DNA of 34,909 nt from Opitutaceae bacterium. GTDB lineage: Bacteria; Verrucomicrobiota; Verrucomicrobiia; Opitutales; Opitutaceae. Shown piece after piece: positions 25,510 through 32,095 of this stretch. The stretch lies in NCBI GenBank assembly GCA_005792355.1, contig SXSC01000107.1, positions 1 to 34,909 of the forward strand, written 5' to 3'. The notes under the pieces are model-generated. The model did not search any database and was not told the DNA's origin. It saw only the letters and a program-made list of their open reading frames with translations. A program made the position numbers and the translations under genes. How positions within the stretch are numbered: position 1 is the stretch's first letter; the number at the start of each line of letters is the position of its first letter.

Positions 25510-27387
25510 ATGCCCGCCGCGCCTCAACCCGTCCCGGCTTCGCCGGACCTCCCCCAGATCCTCATTCAGCTGATGGAGCGCGTGACGGAATTCTTGCAGG
25601 TCGAGCGCAGCACCCTCTTTCTTTTCGACGAGGAGAAAAATGAACTGTGGACGCCCGTCGCCCAGGGCTCCGGCGAAATCCGCATCCCGCTCGGCCACGG
25701 CATCGCCGCCCATGTCTTCGAATCGGGCGAGACGGTCCGCATCGCCGACGCGTATGCCGATCCGCGCTTCAACCCCATGGTCGATCGCAAGACCGGTTTT
25801 CGCACCCGCGATATTTTCTGCCGCCCCATCGGCGACAGCCAGGGCCGGCGCATCGGGGCCATTCAGCTCCTCAACCGGCGCACCGGCCCGATGACTCCGC
25901 GGGATGAGACGTTGCTCGACGCGATTTGCGGCCAGGCCGGCATCGCAATCGAAAACGCGCAGCTCTTCCTTCATCTCAAGAAAGTCCACGACTCCGAGCG
26001 TTCACTCCACGCCGAACTGGAGTCCAAGCACGCCGAGTTGCAGAAGGCCTTTCTCAAAATCGAGGAGAGCGCCGCCGCGCAGGATCTGCTCGGCCGTCGA
26101 ATCCAGAAGGTGCGTCTGGTCTCCATGCTCACCGCGATCACCCTCTTCGTCGCGCTCGGTCTCTTCGCCTGGCTCGGCGGCCGCCGCGGGGCGCGCGTGG
26201 TCCGACCCGAACCCGCCGCCCGGAGCATCACGTGGCACACCGTCAAACCCGCGCGCGTCCGCACGGGCGTCGCCCTCCTCGGCAACATCGAGCCGCTCGA
26301 GGTCCGCAATCTCACCGCACCGTTGCGCGGCCGCCTCGCCGAGAAAAATTTCCAGTACGGCGAACTCGTGCGGAAGGATCAGCTGCTCGCGCGCATCGAC
26401 ACGACTGAGGTTGGCGTCGAGTTGCGCAACGCCGAGGGCGTCAACTTCCGGGCCGCCGCCGAACTCAGCCGCCTCGAAAACTGGCCCAAGAGCCCCGAGG
26501 TCGCCCGCGCCCAGCGCGCGCTGCTGAAGGCCCGGCTCAGCTTCGAGGCGAACAAACGCAATCTCACCGAGATGGAGCAGCTCTCCAAACTCGGGATCAT
26601 CGCCCAGGCGTCACTCGACAGCGCCCGCCAGCAATTCGCCTCGCAGGAGGCCGATTTCACCTCCGCCCAGGAGGAACTCGCCAACGTGCGCGCCATCGCC
26701 AGCGAGGACCGCCTCACCATCGCGCGCTACGAGGTCGAGAATTCCGGGCTGCGGGTGAAGGAGCTCGGCGACAAGATCAGCCGCGCCTCAATCCATGCGC
26801 CTTTCGCCAGCATCGTGATTCTGCCGAGTACGCGCCCCAGCGCCGGCCGGCCTTCCGGCCACGACGGTTTTTACGAGCAGGGCAGCACCATCAATCAGTC
26901 CGACATTTTGCTCGCCCTCGGCAATCTCGAGGGCTTCTCCGTCAAGGCCCGGGCCGACGAGGTGGATGTCGCCCGCCTCAGTCACGGCCAGCCGGTGATC
27001 ATCACGGGCGACGCGTTTGCCGGACACACGCTGCAAGGTCGGGTGGCGTACCTTTCCTCGCAGGCGGTTACCTCCGGGGCCCGGCCGTATTTTGAGCTTC
27101 AGGTCAAGACCGGCACGCTCGGTCCCGCGGAACTCGCCGTCGTCCGCCTCGGCATGACAGCCCGGCTCGACATCACGGTCTACGACGCGCCCGCCGCCCT
27201 CGTCGTGCCCGTCGGCGCGATCCGGCGTGGGCCCAAGGGCGCGGTGGTTTTCCGCCGCGGAACCGATGGTCGCGCCGAGCCCGTGCCGGTCACGCTCGGC
27301 GCCACGCAGCCCGAGGTGGTGGAAATCCTCACTGGCCTGCAGCCCGGTGACGTGGTTGCCGCCAACGCCAAATCCGTCGCGCCGTGA
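25510..27387 (+). CDS. GAF domain-HlyD fusion: membrane-anchored periplasmic adaptor of efflux pump with cytoplasmic sensor
   Basis: Adaptor protein of 625 residues with an unusual N-terminus. Residues ~15-155 form a GAF domain (ERSTLFLFDEEKNELW, FNPMVDRKTGFRTRDIFCRPI, IGAIQLLNRRTG), with N122, R123, M128, D132 and E133 at the places of the NKFDE motif of cyclic-nucleotide-binding GAFs. A Lys/Glu-rich coiled coil follows (155-200), then one membrane helix (203-222), then a HlyD/MacA-type adaptor: lipoyl half-motif near 262-300, alpha hairpin 300-420, second lipoyl half 420-475, beta barrel 475-550, membrane-proximal part to 625. The GAF would be cytoplasmic and the adaptor periplasmic. Usual MacA-like adaptors are ~370-400 residues and lack the sensor. 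It overlaps the ATPase gene by 4 bases (GTGA). The architecture suggests pump assembly or activity gated by a cytosolic ligand, which is inference. Confidence 0.85.
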   Translation: MPAAPQPVPASPDLPQILIQLMERVTEFLQVERSTLFLFDEEKNELWTPVAQGSGEIRIPLGHGIAAHVFESGETVRIADAYADPRFNPMVDRKTGFRTRDIFCRPIGDSQGRRIGAIQLLNRRTGPMTPRDETLLDAICGQAGIAIENAQLFLHLKKVHDSERSLHAELESKHAELQKAFLKIEESAAAQDLLGRRIQKVRLVSMLTAITLFVALGLFAWLGGRRGARVVRPEPAARSITWHTVKPARVRTGVALLGNIEPLEVRNLTAPLRGRLAEKNFQYGELVRKDQLLARIDTTEVGVELRNAEGVNFRAAAELSRLENWPKSPEVARAQRALLKARLSFEANKRNLTEMEQLSKLGIIAQASLDSARQQFASQEADFTSAQEELANVRAIASEDRLTIARYEVENSGLRVKELGDKISRASIHAPFASIVILPSTRPSAGRPSGHDGFYEQGSTINQSDILLALGNLEGFSVKARADEVDVARLSHGQPVIITGDAFAGHTLQGRVAYLSSQAVTSGARPYFELQVKTGTLGPAELAVVRLGMTARLDITVYDAPAALVVPVGAIRRGPKGAVVFRRGTDGRAEPVPVTLGATQPEVVEILTGLQPGDVVAANAKSVAP

Positions 27388-28079
27388 CGCCTGTCATCCA
27401 ACTCGAAGGCATCGGCAAGACCTACCGCGTGGGCCCGCTTTCCGTCCCCGCGCTGCACGGCGTCACGCTCGAAGTCCAGCCGGGAGCCTTCGTGGCGATC
27501 AGCGGCCCGTCCGGCTCCGGCAAATCCACGCTGCTCAATCTGCTCGGCCTGCTCGACCGGCCCAACGCCGGCGTCTATCGGCTCGACGGACGTGACGTGG
27601 CCTCCGCCTCCGACGACGAGCTCACGCTCATGCGCAATCGCAAGCTCGGTTTTATCTTTCAGGCGTCGCCGATGCTGCCCCGGCTCACCGCCGAGGAAAA
27701 TGTGGCGGTGCCGCTGCTCTATCGCGGCGTGAATCCGGGTGAGGCGGGCACCGCGGCGCGCCAGCTGCTAGGCCGCCTCGGACTGGCCGCGGTCTCCCAC
27801 CACCTGCCCTCGGAAATTTCCGGCGGTCAGTTGCAACGCGTGGCCATCGCCCGTGCGCTAATCGGCCAGCCCAAGCTGATTCTGGCGGATGAACCCACCG
27901 CGGCCCTCGATGTCCACACCGCCGGCGAAATGCTGGCGCTCCTGCAACAGCTCAACCGCGAGACCGGCGCCGCCCTGGTCTTGATCACGCACAATCCCGC
28001 CATCGCCGCCCGGGCCGACCACCACTACACACTCGCGGCCGGCTGCCTGAGCCCCCCCGAAGCGCTCGCCGTCCGATGA
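27384..28079 (+). CDS. ABC transporter ATP-binding protein (MacB/LolD-type)
   Basis: Cytoplasmic ATPase of 231 residues powering the efflux system. All nucleotide-binding motifs are present: Walker A GPSGSGKS (41-48), Q-loop Q93 (FIFQASP), signature ISGGQLQRVAIARAL (145-159; Ile for the usual Leu), Walker B LILADE with catalytic E170, D-loop region AALD, and H-loop H203 (ITHNP). Size and motif spacing fit the LolD/MacB-N/FtsE class. In MacB the ATPase and permease are one chain; here they are separate genes, as in LolCDE-type systems. It starts at GTG 27384 overlapping the adaptor stop, and its stop overlaps the permease start (ATGA at 28076), showing translational coupling. Confidence 0.93.
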   Translation: MTPVIQLEGIGKTYRVGPLSVPALHGVTLEVQPGAFVAISGPSGSGKSTLLNLLGLLDRPNAGVYRLDGRDVASASDDELTLMRNRKLGFIFQASPMLPRLTAEENVAVPLLYRGVNPGEAGTAARQLLGRLGLAAVSHHLPSEISGGQLQRVAIARALIGQPKLILADEPTAALDVHTAGEMLALLQQLNRETGAALVLITHNPAIAARADHHYTLAAGCLSPPEALAVR

Positions 28080-29275
28080 CCCCGACCACCCTCAACCTCC
28101 GCATCGCCGGCGCCTCGCTCCGCCACGCCTGGCGGCAAAACGTGCTCGCACTTGGCGGCCTCGCCATCGGGGTGGGTGCAATCGTGGCGATGCTCGCGCT
28201 CACGCTGATCGTGCGGCGCGAAGCCCTGCGGCAGTTCGATCGCACCGGGCTCGACGTGCTCGCGATCCGCAAAGTTTCCGGCGGCGCGGCCGGCGCGACG
28301 CGCCGGCCGGCGGTGATCGATCTCCAGACCGTCCGTCATCTCGCGGCGGCGCAACCCGAACTAGAGCAGGTGGCCCCCGTGATGCAGCGGCGCGGCAACC
28401 TCAGTTTTGAGGGGCGGCAGCTGCAGGCCGACACGCTCGGCGTCTCCGAGGAATTCTTCGATCTCAACACGCTCACGCTGGCCGAGGGCCGGGCCCTGAC
28501 CGATCTGGATCGGAACGAGCCTTACGTGGTGCTCGGCCGCGATCAGGCCGCCAGCCTGCGGGGCAGCGGCGCGCTGTCGCCGCTCGGCCGGCAGGTGACG
28601 ATCGACGGCCGCGTGCTGACGGTCGTCGGAGTGTTGGCGCCCGCGCAGGCAATCAAGTTGCACGCCGGTAATCTCAACCAGGCGGTGCTGATGGACACCG
28701 CGACGTTCGCGCGCGTGTTCAACGACGCCGAGGTCAGCGTGATTTACGCGCGCCATCGGGCGGGCGCGGTCACCGACGACGTCGCCGCCGCCGCGGTCGA
28801 ATATCTGCAGACCAGCGTGGAAGGTCTCGCGGTCACCGCCACCAGCGCGGCCGCCCTCGTGGCCGAAATGGAACGGCAGTTGCGTCTCTTCACGCTGCTG
28901 TTGGGCGCCACCGGCAGTATCGCCCTCGTGCTCGGTGGCGCCGGGATCATGAACAGTCTGCTGCTGGCGGTGGCGGGCCGCCGGAGGGAAATCGGATTGC
29001 GGCGCGCACTCGGGGCGATGCGCGGTGACATCCAGGCCCAGTTTCTCTATGAAGCCGTTTTGCTCTGCGGAACCGGCGGCGTGATTGGCGTGGGGCTGGG
29101 CGCGGTGACGACGGTGCTGATTGCGCACCGGGCGGAGTGGGAGTTTTCGCTCCCGCCGGCGATTCTCGTGCTCGGCGTGGGAGTGGCGGTGGTCGTGGGC
29201 GTCGCGGCCGGTTTCTTCCCCGCCTTCCAGGCCGCGCGCCTCGACCCGGTGGTGGCGATGAAGCACGATCGGTAG
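28076..29275 (+). CDS. MacB/FtsX-type ABC transporter permease
   Basis: Inner membrane permease of 399 residues. Topology is that of MacB/LolC: one N-terminal helix (~22-47, LALGGLAIGVGAIVAMLALTL), a ~220-residue periplasmic domain (VLAIRKVSGG through the LAEGRALTDLD region), then three C-terminal helices (~270-300, 325-350, 358-385). The conserved cytoplasmic coupling segment RRREIGLRRALGAMRGDI lies between helices 2 and 3, and the C-terminus ends in the typical PAFQAARLDPVVAMK. MacB-type pumps work by mechanotransmission, pushing substrate from the periplasm through the adaptor and TolC rather than across the inner membrane. It is the last gene of the four-gene operon. Substrate (macrolide, peptide, lipid or siderophore) cannot be read from the sequence. 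Confidence 0.92.
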   Translation: MTPTTLNLRIAGASLRHAWRQNVLALGGLAIGVGAIVAMLALTLIVRREALRQFDRTGLDVLAIRKVSGGAAGATRRPAVIDLQTVRHLAAAQPELEQVAPVMQRRGNLSFEGRQLQADTLGVSEEFFDLNTLTLAEGRALTDLDRNEPYVVLGRDQAASLRGSGALSPLGRQVTIDGRVLTVVGVLAPAQAIKLHAGNLNQAVLMDTATFARVFNDAEVSVIYARHRAGAVTDDVAAAAVEYLQTSVEGLAVTATSAAALVAEMERQLRLFTLLLGATGSIALVLGGAGIMNSLLLAVAGRRREIGLRRALGAMRGDIQAQFLYEAVLLCGTGGVIGVGLGAVTTVLIAHRAEWEFSLPPAILVLGVGVAVVVGVAAGFFPAFQAARLDPVVAMKHDR

Positions 29276-29353
29276 CTCGAAATATAATCATGCGGGCAAA
29301 ATTCTTGGAGGTGTCCGGAGCGAGCGGACTTCCACCACGGGAATCCGGACGAT

Positions 29354-29423
29354 AAACGCGGAGCTCGCGGAGGACGCGGAACAATCAATGCAGTTCTCCG
29401 CGAACTTCGCGTCCTTCGCGTTT
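29354..29423. repeat. REP-like imperfect inverted repeat
   Basis: The left arm (29354-29380) and right arm (29395-29423) are near-complementary over ~27 bases with a 14-base loop. The arms are built from CGCGGA/CGCGAA units (such as TTCGCGTCCTTCGCG). This composition resembles the dispersed 'tccgcg...ttcgcg' intergenic palindromes seen in many environmental bacterial genomes. It could be a mobile REP/MITE-type element or a transcription stop after the efflux operon. Confidence 0.55.
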
Positions 29424-29500
29424 CAAAACTGTGCTGAACAGGGGAACCAGATTTGGTTTATCCGCCTCGATCTCGCGCGGTCGAAGGGGTCGAAGGGGGA

Positions 29501-29570
29501 AAACTTTGCACGTGTAATGTGGCCAGGGAACGGCCGCCAACGCCCGGTCCGAGTGCAACGTGCAAAGTTT
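29501..29570. repeat. Perfect 13-bp inverted repeat, 44-bp spacer
   Basis: AAACTTTGCACGT at 29501-29513 is exactly the reverse complement of ACGTGCAAAGTTT at 29558-29570. Complementarity stops on both sides, so the arms are sharply bounded like the ends of a small mobile element or paired regulator sites. The 44-base interior is GC-rich and has no open frame of note. Confidence 0.7.
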
Positions 29571-29676
29571 GCACCCTGCGATCCGGTCTCTCGCCGATGA
29601 CAGACAAGCCCCCCAATCATTGACATTGGATACAACTAAAGAATGCTGATCACCCTACAGAAACACTCTCCTTTCC

Positions 29677-29922
29677 ATGACTACCTCCACCCTCTCTCAG
29701 AACGGGCAAACCACCATTCCGGCCAAGGTCCGGGAGTTTCTTCACATCGGGCCAAGCGACAAGTTGGTCTATCAATTTGAAGGAAACCGAATTTTCTTGG
29801 AACCGGCGGTCGCTTCTACCGCAGCGCTTTACGGGGTGTTCAAGTCAGGGCGTAAGCCTCCCACCAAAGAGGAACTCCTGGCCGCCCGGCAAAAACATTA
29901 CGCGGCAAAATATGCGCGATGA
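29677..29922 (+). CDS. AbrB/MazE-type antitoxin of a VapBC-like pair
   Basis: Small DNA-binding protein of 81 residues. The N-terminal ~45 residues form a swapped-hairpin AbrB/SpoVT/MazE domain (TTSTLSQNGQTTIPAKVREFLHI, then KLVYQFEGNRIFLEP). The C-terminal half is Lys/Arg-rich and likely disordered until it wraps the toxin (KPPTKEELLAARQKHYAAKY). It should neutralise the PIN nuclease encoded next and repress its own promoter, possibly through palindromic sites just upstream. The stop overlaps the toxin start by four bases (ATGA, 29919-29922), the usual coupling for such modules. The start at 29677 has no Shine-Dalgarno. Confidence 0.88.
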   Translation: MTTSTLSQNGQTTIPAKVREFLHIGPSDKLVYQFEGNRIFLEPAVASTAALYGVFKSGRKPPTKEELLAARQKHYAAKYAR

Positions 29923-30344
29923 AAACGTTCATCCTCGATGCCAACGTCGTCTTGCGCTTCTTGCTGGCAGACGATCCTGCCCAATCGCCCAAGGCCAAGG
30001 AACTGTTCGCTCTCGCTGAATCGGGAAACGTCCGTTTGCGCCTTACCCATGTCGCCGTCACCGAACTTGTTTGGGTGCTCGGGTCTTTCCTTAATTTTCC
30101 TCGGCACGAGGTTGGCCCGAAATTGCGCGGACTCATTTTACACAAAGGCGTCGAAATTGATGACCAAAACGTGATCTTGAGTGCGCTTGATCGCTTTGCC
30201 CGCATCAATGCTGATTTCCCGGACTGTTATGCGGCCGCCATCGCCGCCCACCGTGCGACCCCGGTCGTCAGCTATGACCGCGACTTTCGGAAATTTACCG
30301 ATGTCACGTGTTTGAAGCCGGAGGAAATTCGAAAAGCCCTCTAA
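29919..30344 (+). CDS. PIN domain ribonuclease toxin (VapC-like)
   Basis: Toxin of 141 residues, normal for VapC. The PIN active site is intact: D7 (ILDANVVLRFLL), E49 (VAVTELVWVL), D102 (DFPDCYAAAIA) and D120/D122 (SYDRDF), which coordinate Mg2+ for RNA cleavage. VapC toxins usually cut tRNA or rRNA; the target here is unknown. Together with the upstream AbrB-type antitoxin it makes a complete two-gene module. The flanks carry inverted and tandem repeats and the base composition is less GC-rich than in neighbouring operons, suggesting the module was acquired. Confidence 0.9.
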   Translation: MKTFILDANVVLRFLLADDPAQSPKAKELFALAESGNVRLRLTHVAVTELVWVLGSFLNFPRHEVGPKLRGLILHKGVEIDDQNVILSALDRFARINADFPDCYAAAIAAHRATPVVSYDRDFRKFTDVTCLKPEEIRKAL

Positions 30345-30699
30345 CGCACCGATCGCGACGCCCGCCTGGATCGTGCGTGCCACTTCGCGCGGCGGGTGAT
30401 GCTCACATAAACCCCTCCCGGATGCGACCCCATGAAATCCGGCTTCCTATCAGTAACCCCTCCCGGATGCGACCTCATGAAATCCGGCTTCCTTTCAGTT
30501 GGGCGAACCATTTGACGATCCGGTTAATTGAGCGCGGATAACGGCCGTCTGCATCCAGGATTGATCCGTGTAATCCGCGGTTGATTGCCTCGAGCAACCT
30601 CAAGGCAGACGGATATCTCTCCGAAAATCACCTTCACGGCGGTGCAATATCCCGGCTTACGGGATTGCCAAGCGGGGGCTTCTGCGGCGGCGTAGATCC
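30345..30699. other. Non-coding intergenic region with tandem repeat
   Basis: About 355 bases with no credible gene. It contains the 45-bp tandem duplication (30410-30499) and an 8-bp inverted pair, CCGTCTGC at 30545-30552 and GCAGACGG at 30605-30612. Between these lies the sequence GATCCGTGTAATCCGCGGTT, which resembles a dispersed intergenic element common in bacterial genomes. No promoter for the cytochrome gene is evident. Confidence 0.55.
30410..30499. repeat. Two tandem copies of a 45-bp repeat
   Basis: Copy 1 (30410-30454) and copy 2 (30455-30499) are adjacent and identical except for two bases. Each contains TCCCGGATGCGAC and CATGAAATCCGGCTTCCT. Because 45 is a multiple of three, an open frame of 77 codons stays open through both copies, but it lacks a credible start context or protein-like sequence outside the repeat. 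Confidence 0.8.
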
Positions 30700-31020
30700 A
30701 TGGGCGCTTTCCGCCTGATCATCGCACTATTTCCACTCGGGAACTCGCTGTTCGCGCAAGGCGTCAATGGGGGCGACGTTTTCGCGGAGTATTGCGCTCC
30801 CTGCCACGGCGCCGACGGCAAGGCCCGCACGCCCGCGGGGAAAAAACTGGGGGCCAAGGACCTCTCCGAGAGCAAACTCCCGGACGCGGAAATCGAAAAG
30901 CAAATCCTCGCAGGAAAGAAAGACGAGCGCGGCTCCGATCGCATGCCGGCCTTCCAGGGCCGGCTGAAGGAGAGCGAGGTTGCGGCGCTCGTGGTTTTCG
31001 TGAAAACTTTTCGTCGGTAA
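30700..31020 (+). CDS. Small exported c-type cytochrome
   Basis: Periplasmic electron carrier of 106 residues. The signal peptide ends at SLFA (likely cut before Q20). Haem attachment is C32-x-x-C35-H36 (CAPCH) and the distal ligand is probably M82 in DRMPAFQG, giving a class I single-haem cytochrome domain. The central Lys-rich stretch (GKKLGAKDL, AGKKDERG) is typical of cytochromes donating to acidic partners. It is followed 18 bases later by the NIPSNAP gene on the same strand, so the two are likely co-transcribed. No oxidase or dehydrogenase partner is in the window. Confidence 0.88.
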   Translation: MGAFRLIIALFPLGNSLFAQGVNGGDVFAEYCAPCHGADGKARTPAGKKLGAKDLSESKLPDAEIEKQILAGKKDERGSDRMPAFQGRLKESEVAALVVFVKTFRR

Positions 31021-31038
31021 ACTCAAATCCAAATCAAC

Positions 31039-31887
31039 ATGGCCACCACTCGCCGCACCTTCCTCACCTCCTCGCTCGCCGCCACCGCCACTCTGGCCAC
31101 CGGCGCCACCAGCCGGGCCGCCACTCCGGGCGGCGCAGCGGCTCGCGAATATTACGAACTGCGCTGCTACGGTCTGAAAGCCGAGACCCGCCTGAAGGCC
31201 AGTGCGGCGCGGGGCGCGCTCGACGCCTACCTCGAAATGGCGCTGCTCCCGGCCCTCGCCCAGCGCGGGGTGAAAAACGTCGGCGCCTTCACCGAAATCA
31301 AGGTCGACAAACCCACCGTGACCTCGACGCCAATTCCCGACTCCCCGCTCTGGCTGCTCATCCCGCACGCCACGCTGGAGTCTTTCGTGAGCGTCAATGC
31401 GGAGATCAACAACAACCCGGCGGTCCAAAAGGCCGGGGCCGCCTACCTGCAGGTCGCGAAGGCGAGTCCGGCGTTCGAGCGCATCGACAGCTGGCTGCTC
31501 CTCGCCTTCAAGGGCATGCCCCGGATGGCTGTGCCGGCATTCTCCAAGACGAGGACACCGACGCGCGTCTTCGAAATGCGCGACTACGAGAGCCACAGCG
31601 AGCTCAAGGCACTCAACAAAATGGAGATGTTTGACGCCGGCGAAATCGAGGTCATGGAAACGCTCGGGATGTCGCCCGTGTTCTTTGGCCAGGCGCTCGC
31701 CGGGCCCAACCTGCCGCACCTGCGCTACTTCACGTCGGGCTCCGATCTCGCCACCCACCTGGGCAATTGGAAAAAATTCGGGCCCGATCCCCGCTGGGTC
31801 AAGCTGAAGGACGACCCGCGGTACAAGGACAACACTTCGAAGAATACCGCGCGTTTCCTGGTGCCGACCGCCTATTCCCAGCTTTGA
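31039..31887 (+). CDS. Tat-exported NIPSNAP family protein
   Basis: Protein of 282 residues. The N-terminus TTRRTFLTSSLAATATLATGA is a twin-arginine signal (R5 R6, FL), cut near residue 28. The mature part has two ferredoxin-like halves: ~36-130 (YYELRCYGLK...) and a clearer NIPSNAP domain from ~173 (TRVFEMRDYES, then EMFDAGEIEVMETLGMSPVFFGQ). Verrucomicrobial and planctomycete genomes often hold such exported NIPSNAP proteins; their biochemical role is unknown, and Tat export suggests folding or cofactor loading in the cytoplasm first. It lies 18 bases after the cytochrome gene, hinting at a shared periplasmic role. Confidence 0.85.
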   Translation: MATTRRTFLTSSLAATATLATGATSRAATPGGAAAREYYELRCYGLKAETRLKASAARGALDAYLEMALLPALAQRGVKNVGAFTEIKVDKPTVTSTPIPDSPLWLLIPHATLESFVSVNAEINNNPAVQKAGAAYLQVAKASPAFERIDSWLLLAFKGMPRMAVPAFSKTRTPTRVFEMRDYESHSELKALNKMEMFDAGEIEVMETLGMSPVFFGQALAGPNLPHLRYFTSGSDLATHLGNWKKFGPDPRWVKLKDDPRYKDNTSKNTARFLVPTAYSQL

Positions 31888-32095
31888 AGGGTCGGTTGGT
31901 GGGCGGCAGCTCCACCGTCTCCATCGAAACGCATCCTCGGGTCTTGAGCCATCCGCATTTCGATCAGCCCGATGGAGGCATCGGGCTCCGCGTTGACGGA
32001 ATTGTCCCCCATTTCTCCACCCGGCGCGTGCGGAAAGCGGAAATGTGAATAGGCTGACCCTGCCCTACGTCTGATCAGGCAATCCTCCATCTCAG
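31888..32095. other. Intergenic region, nothing recognised
   Basis: This 208-base spacer precedes the DUF3300 gene. No hairpin with a T tract, promoter pair or small gene was identified in it. Confidence 0.4.

Larger units (their letters stand above)
29276..29676. other. Non-coding repeat-rich intergenic region upstream of the toxin-antitoxin pair
   Basis: About 400 bases without a credible gene. It contains a REP-like inverted repeat (29354-29423) and a perfect 13-bp inverted repeat (29501-29570), listed separately. The last ~60 bases before the antitoxin gene are AT-rich and include TTGACA at 29620-29625, but no good -10 element follows. The short open frames crossing it lack protein-like composition. 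Confidence 0.6.

Noticed and set aside
29620..29648. Promoter for the toxin-antitoxin pair (TTGACA at 29620)
   Set aside because: No acceptable -10 at 16-18 bases; the AT-rich region makes a chance match likely.
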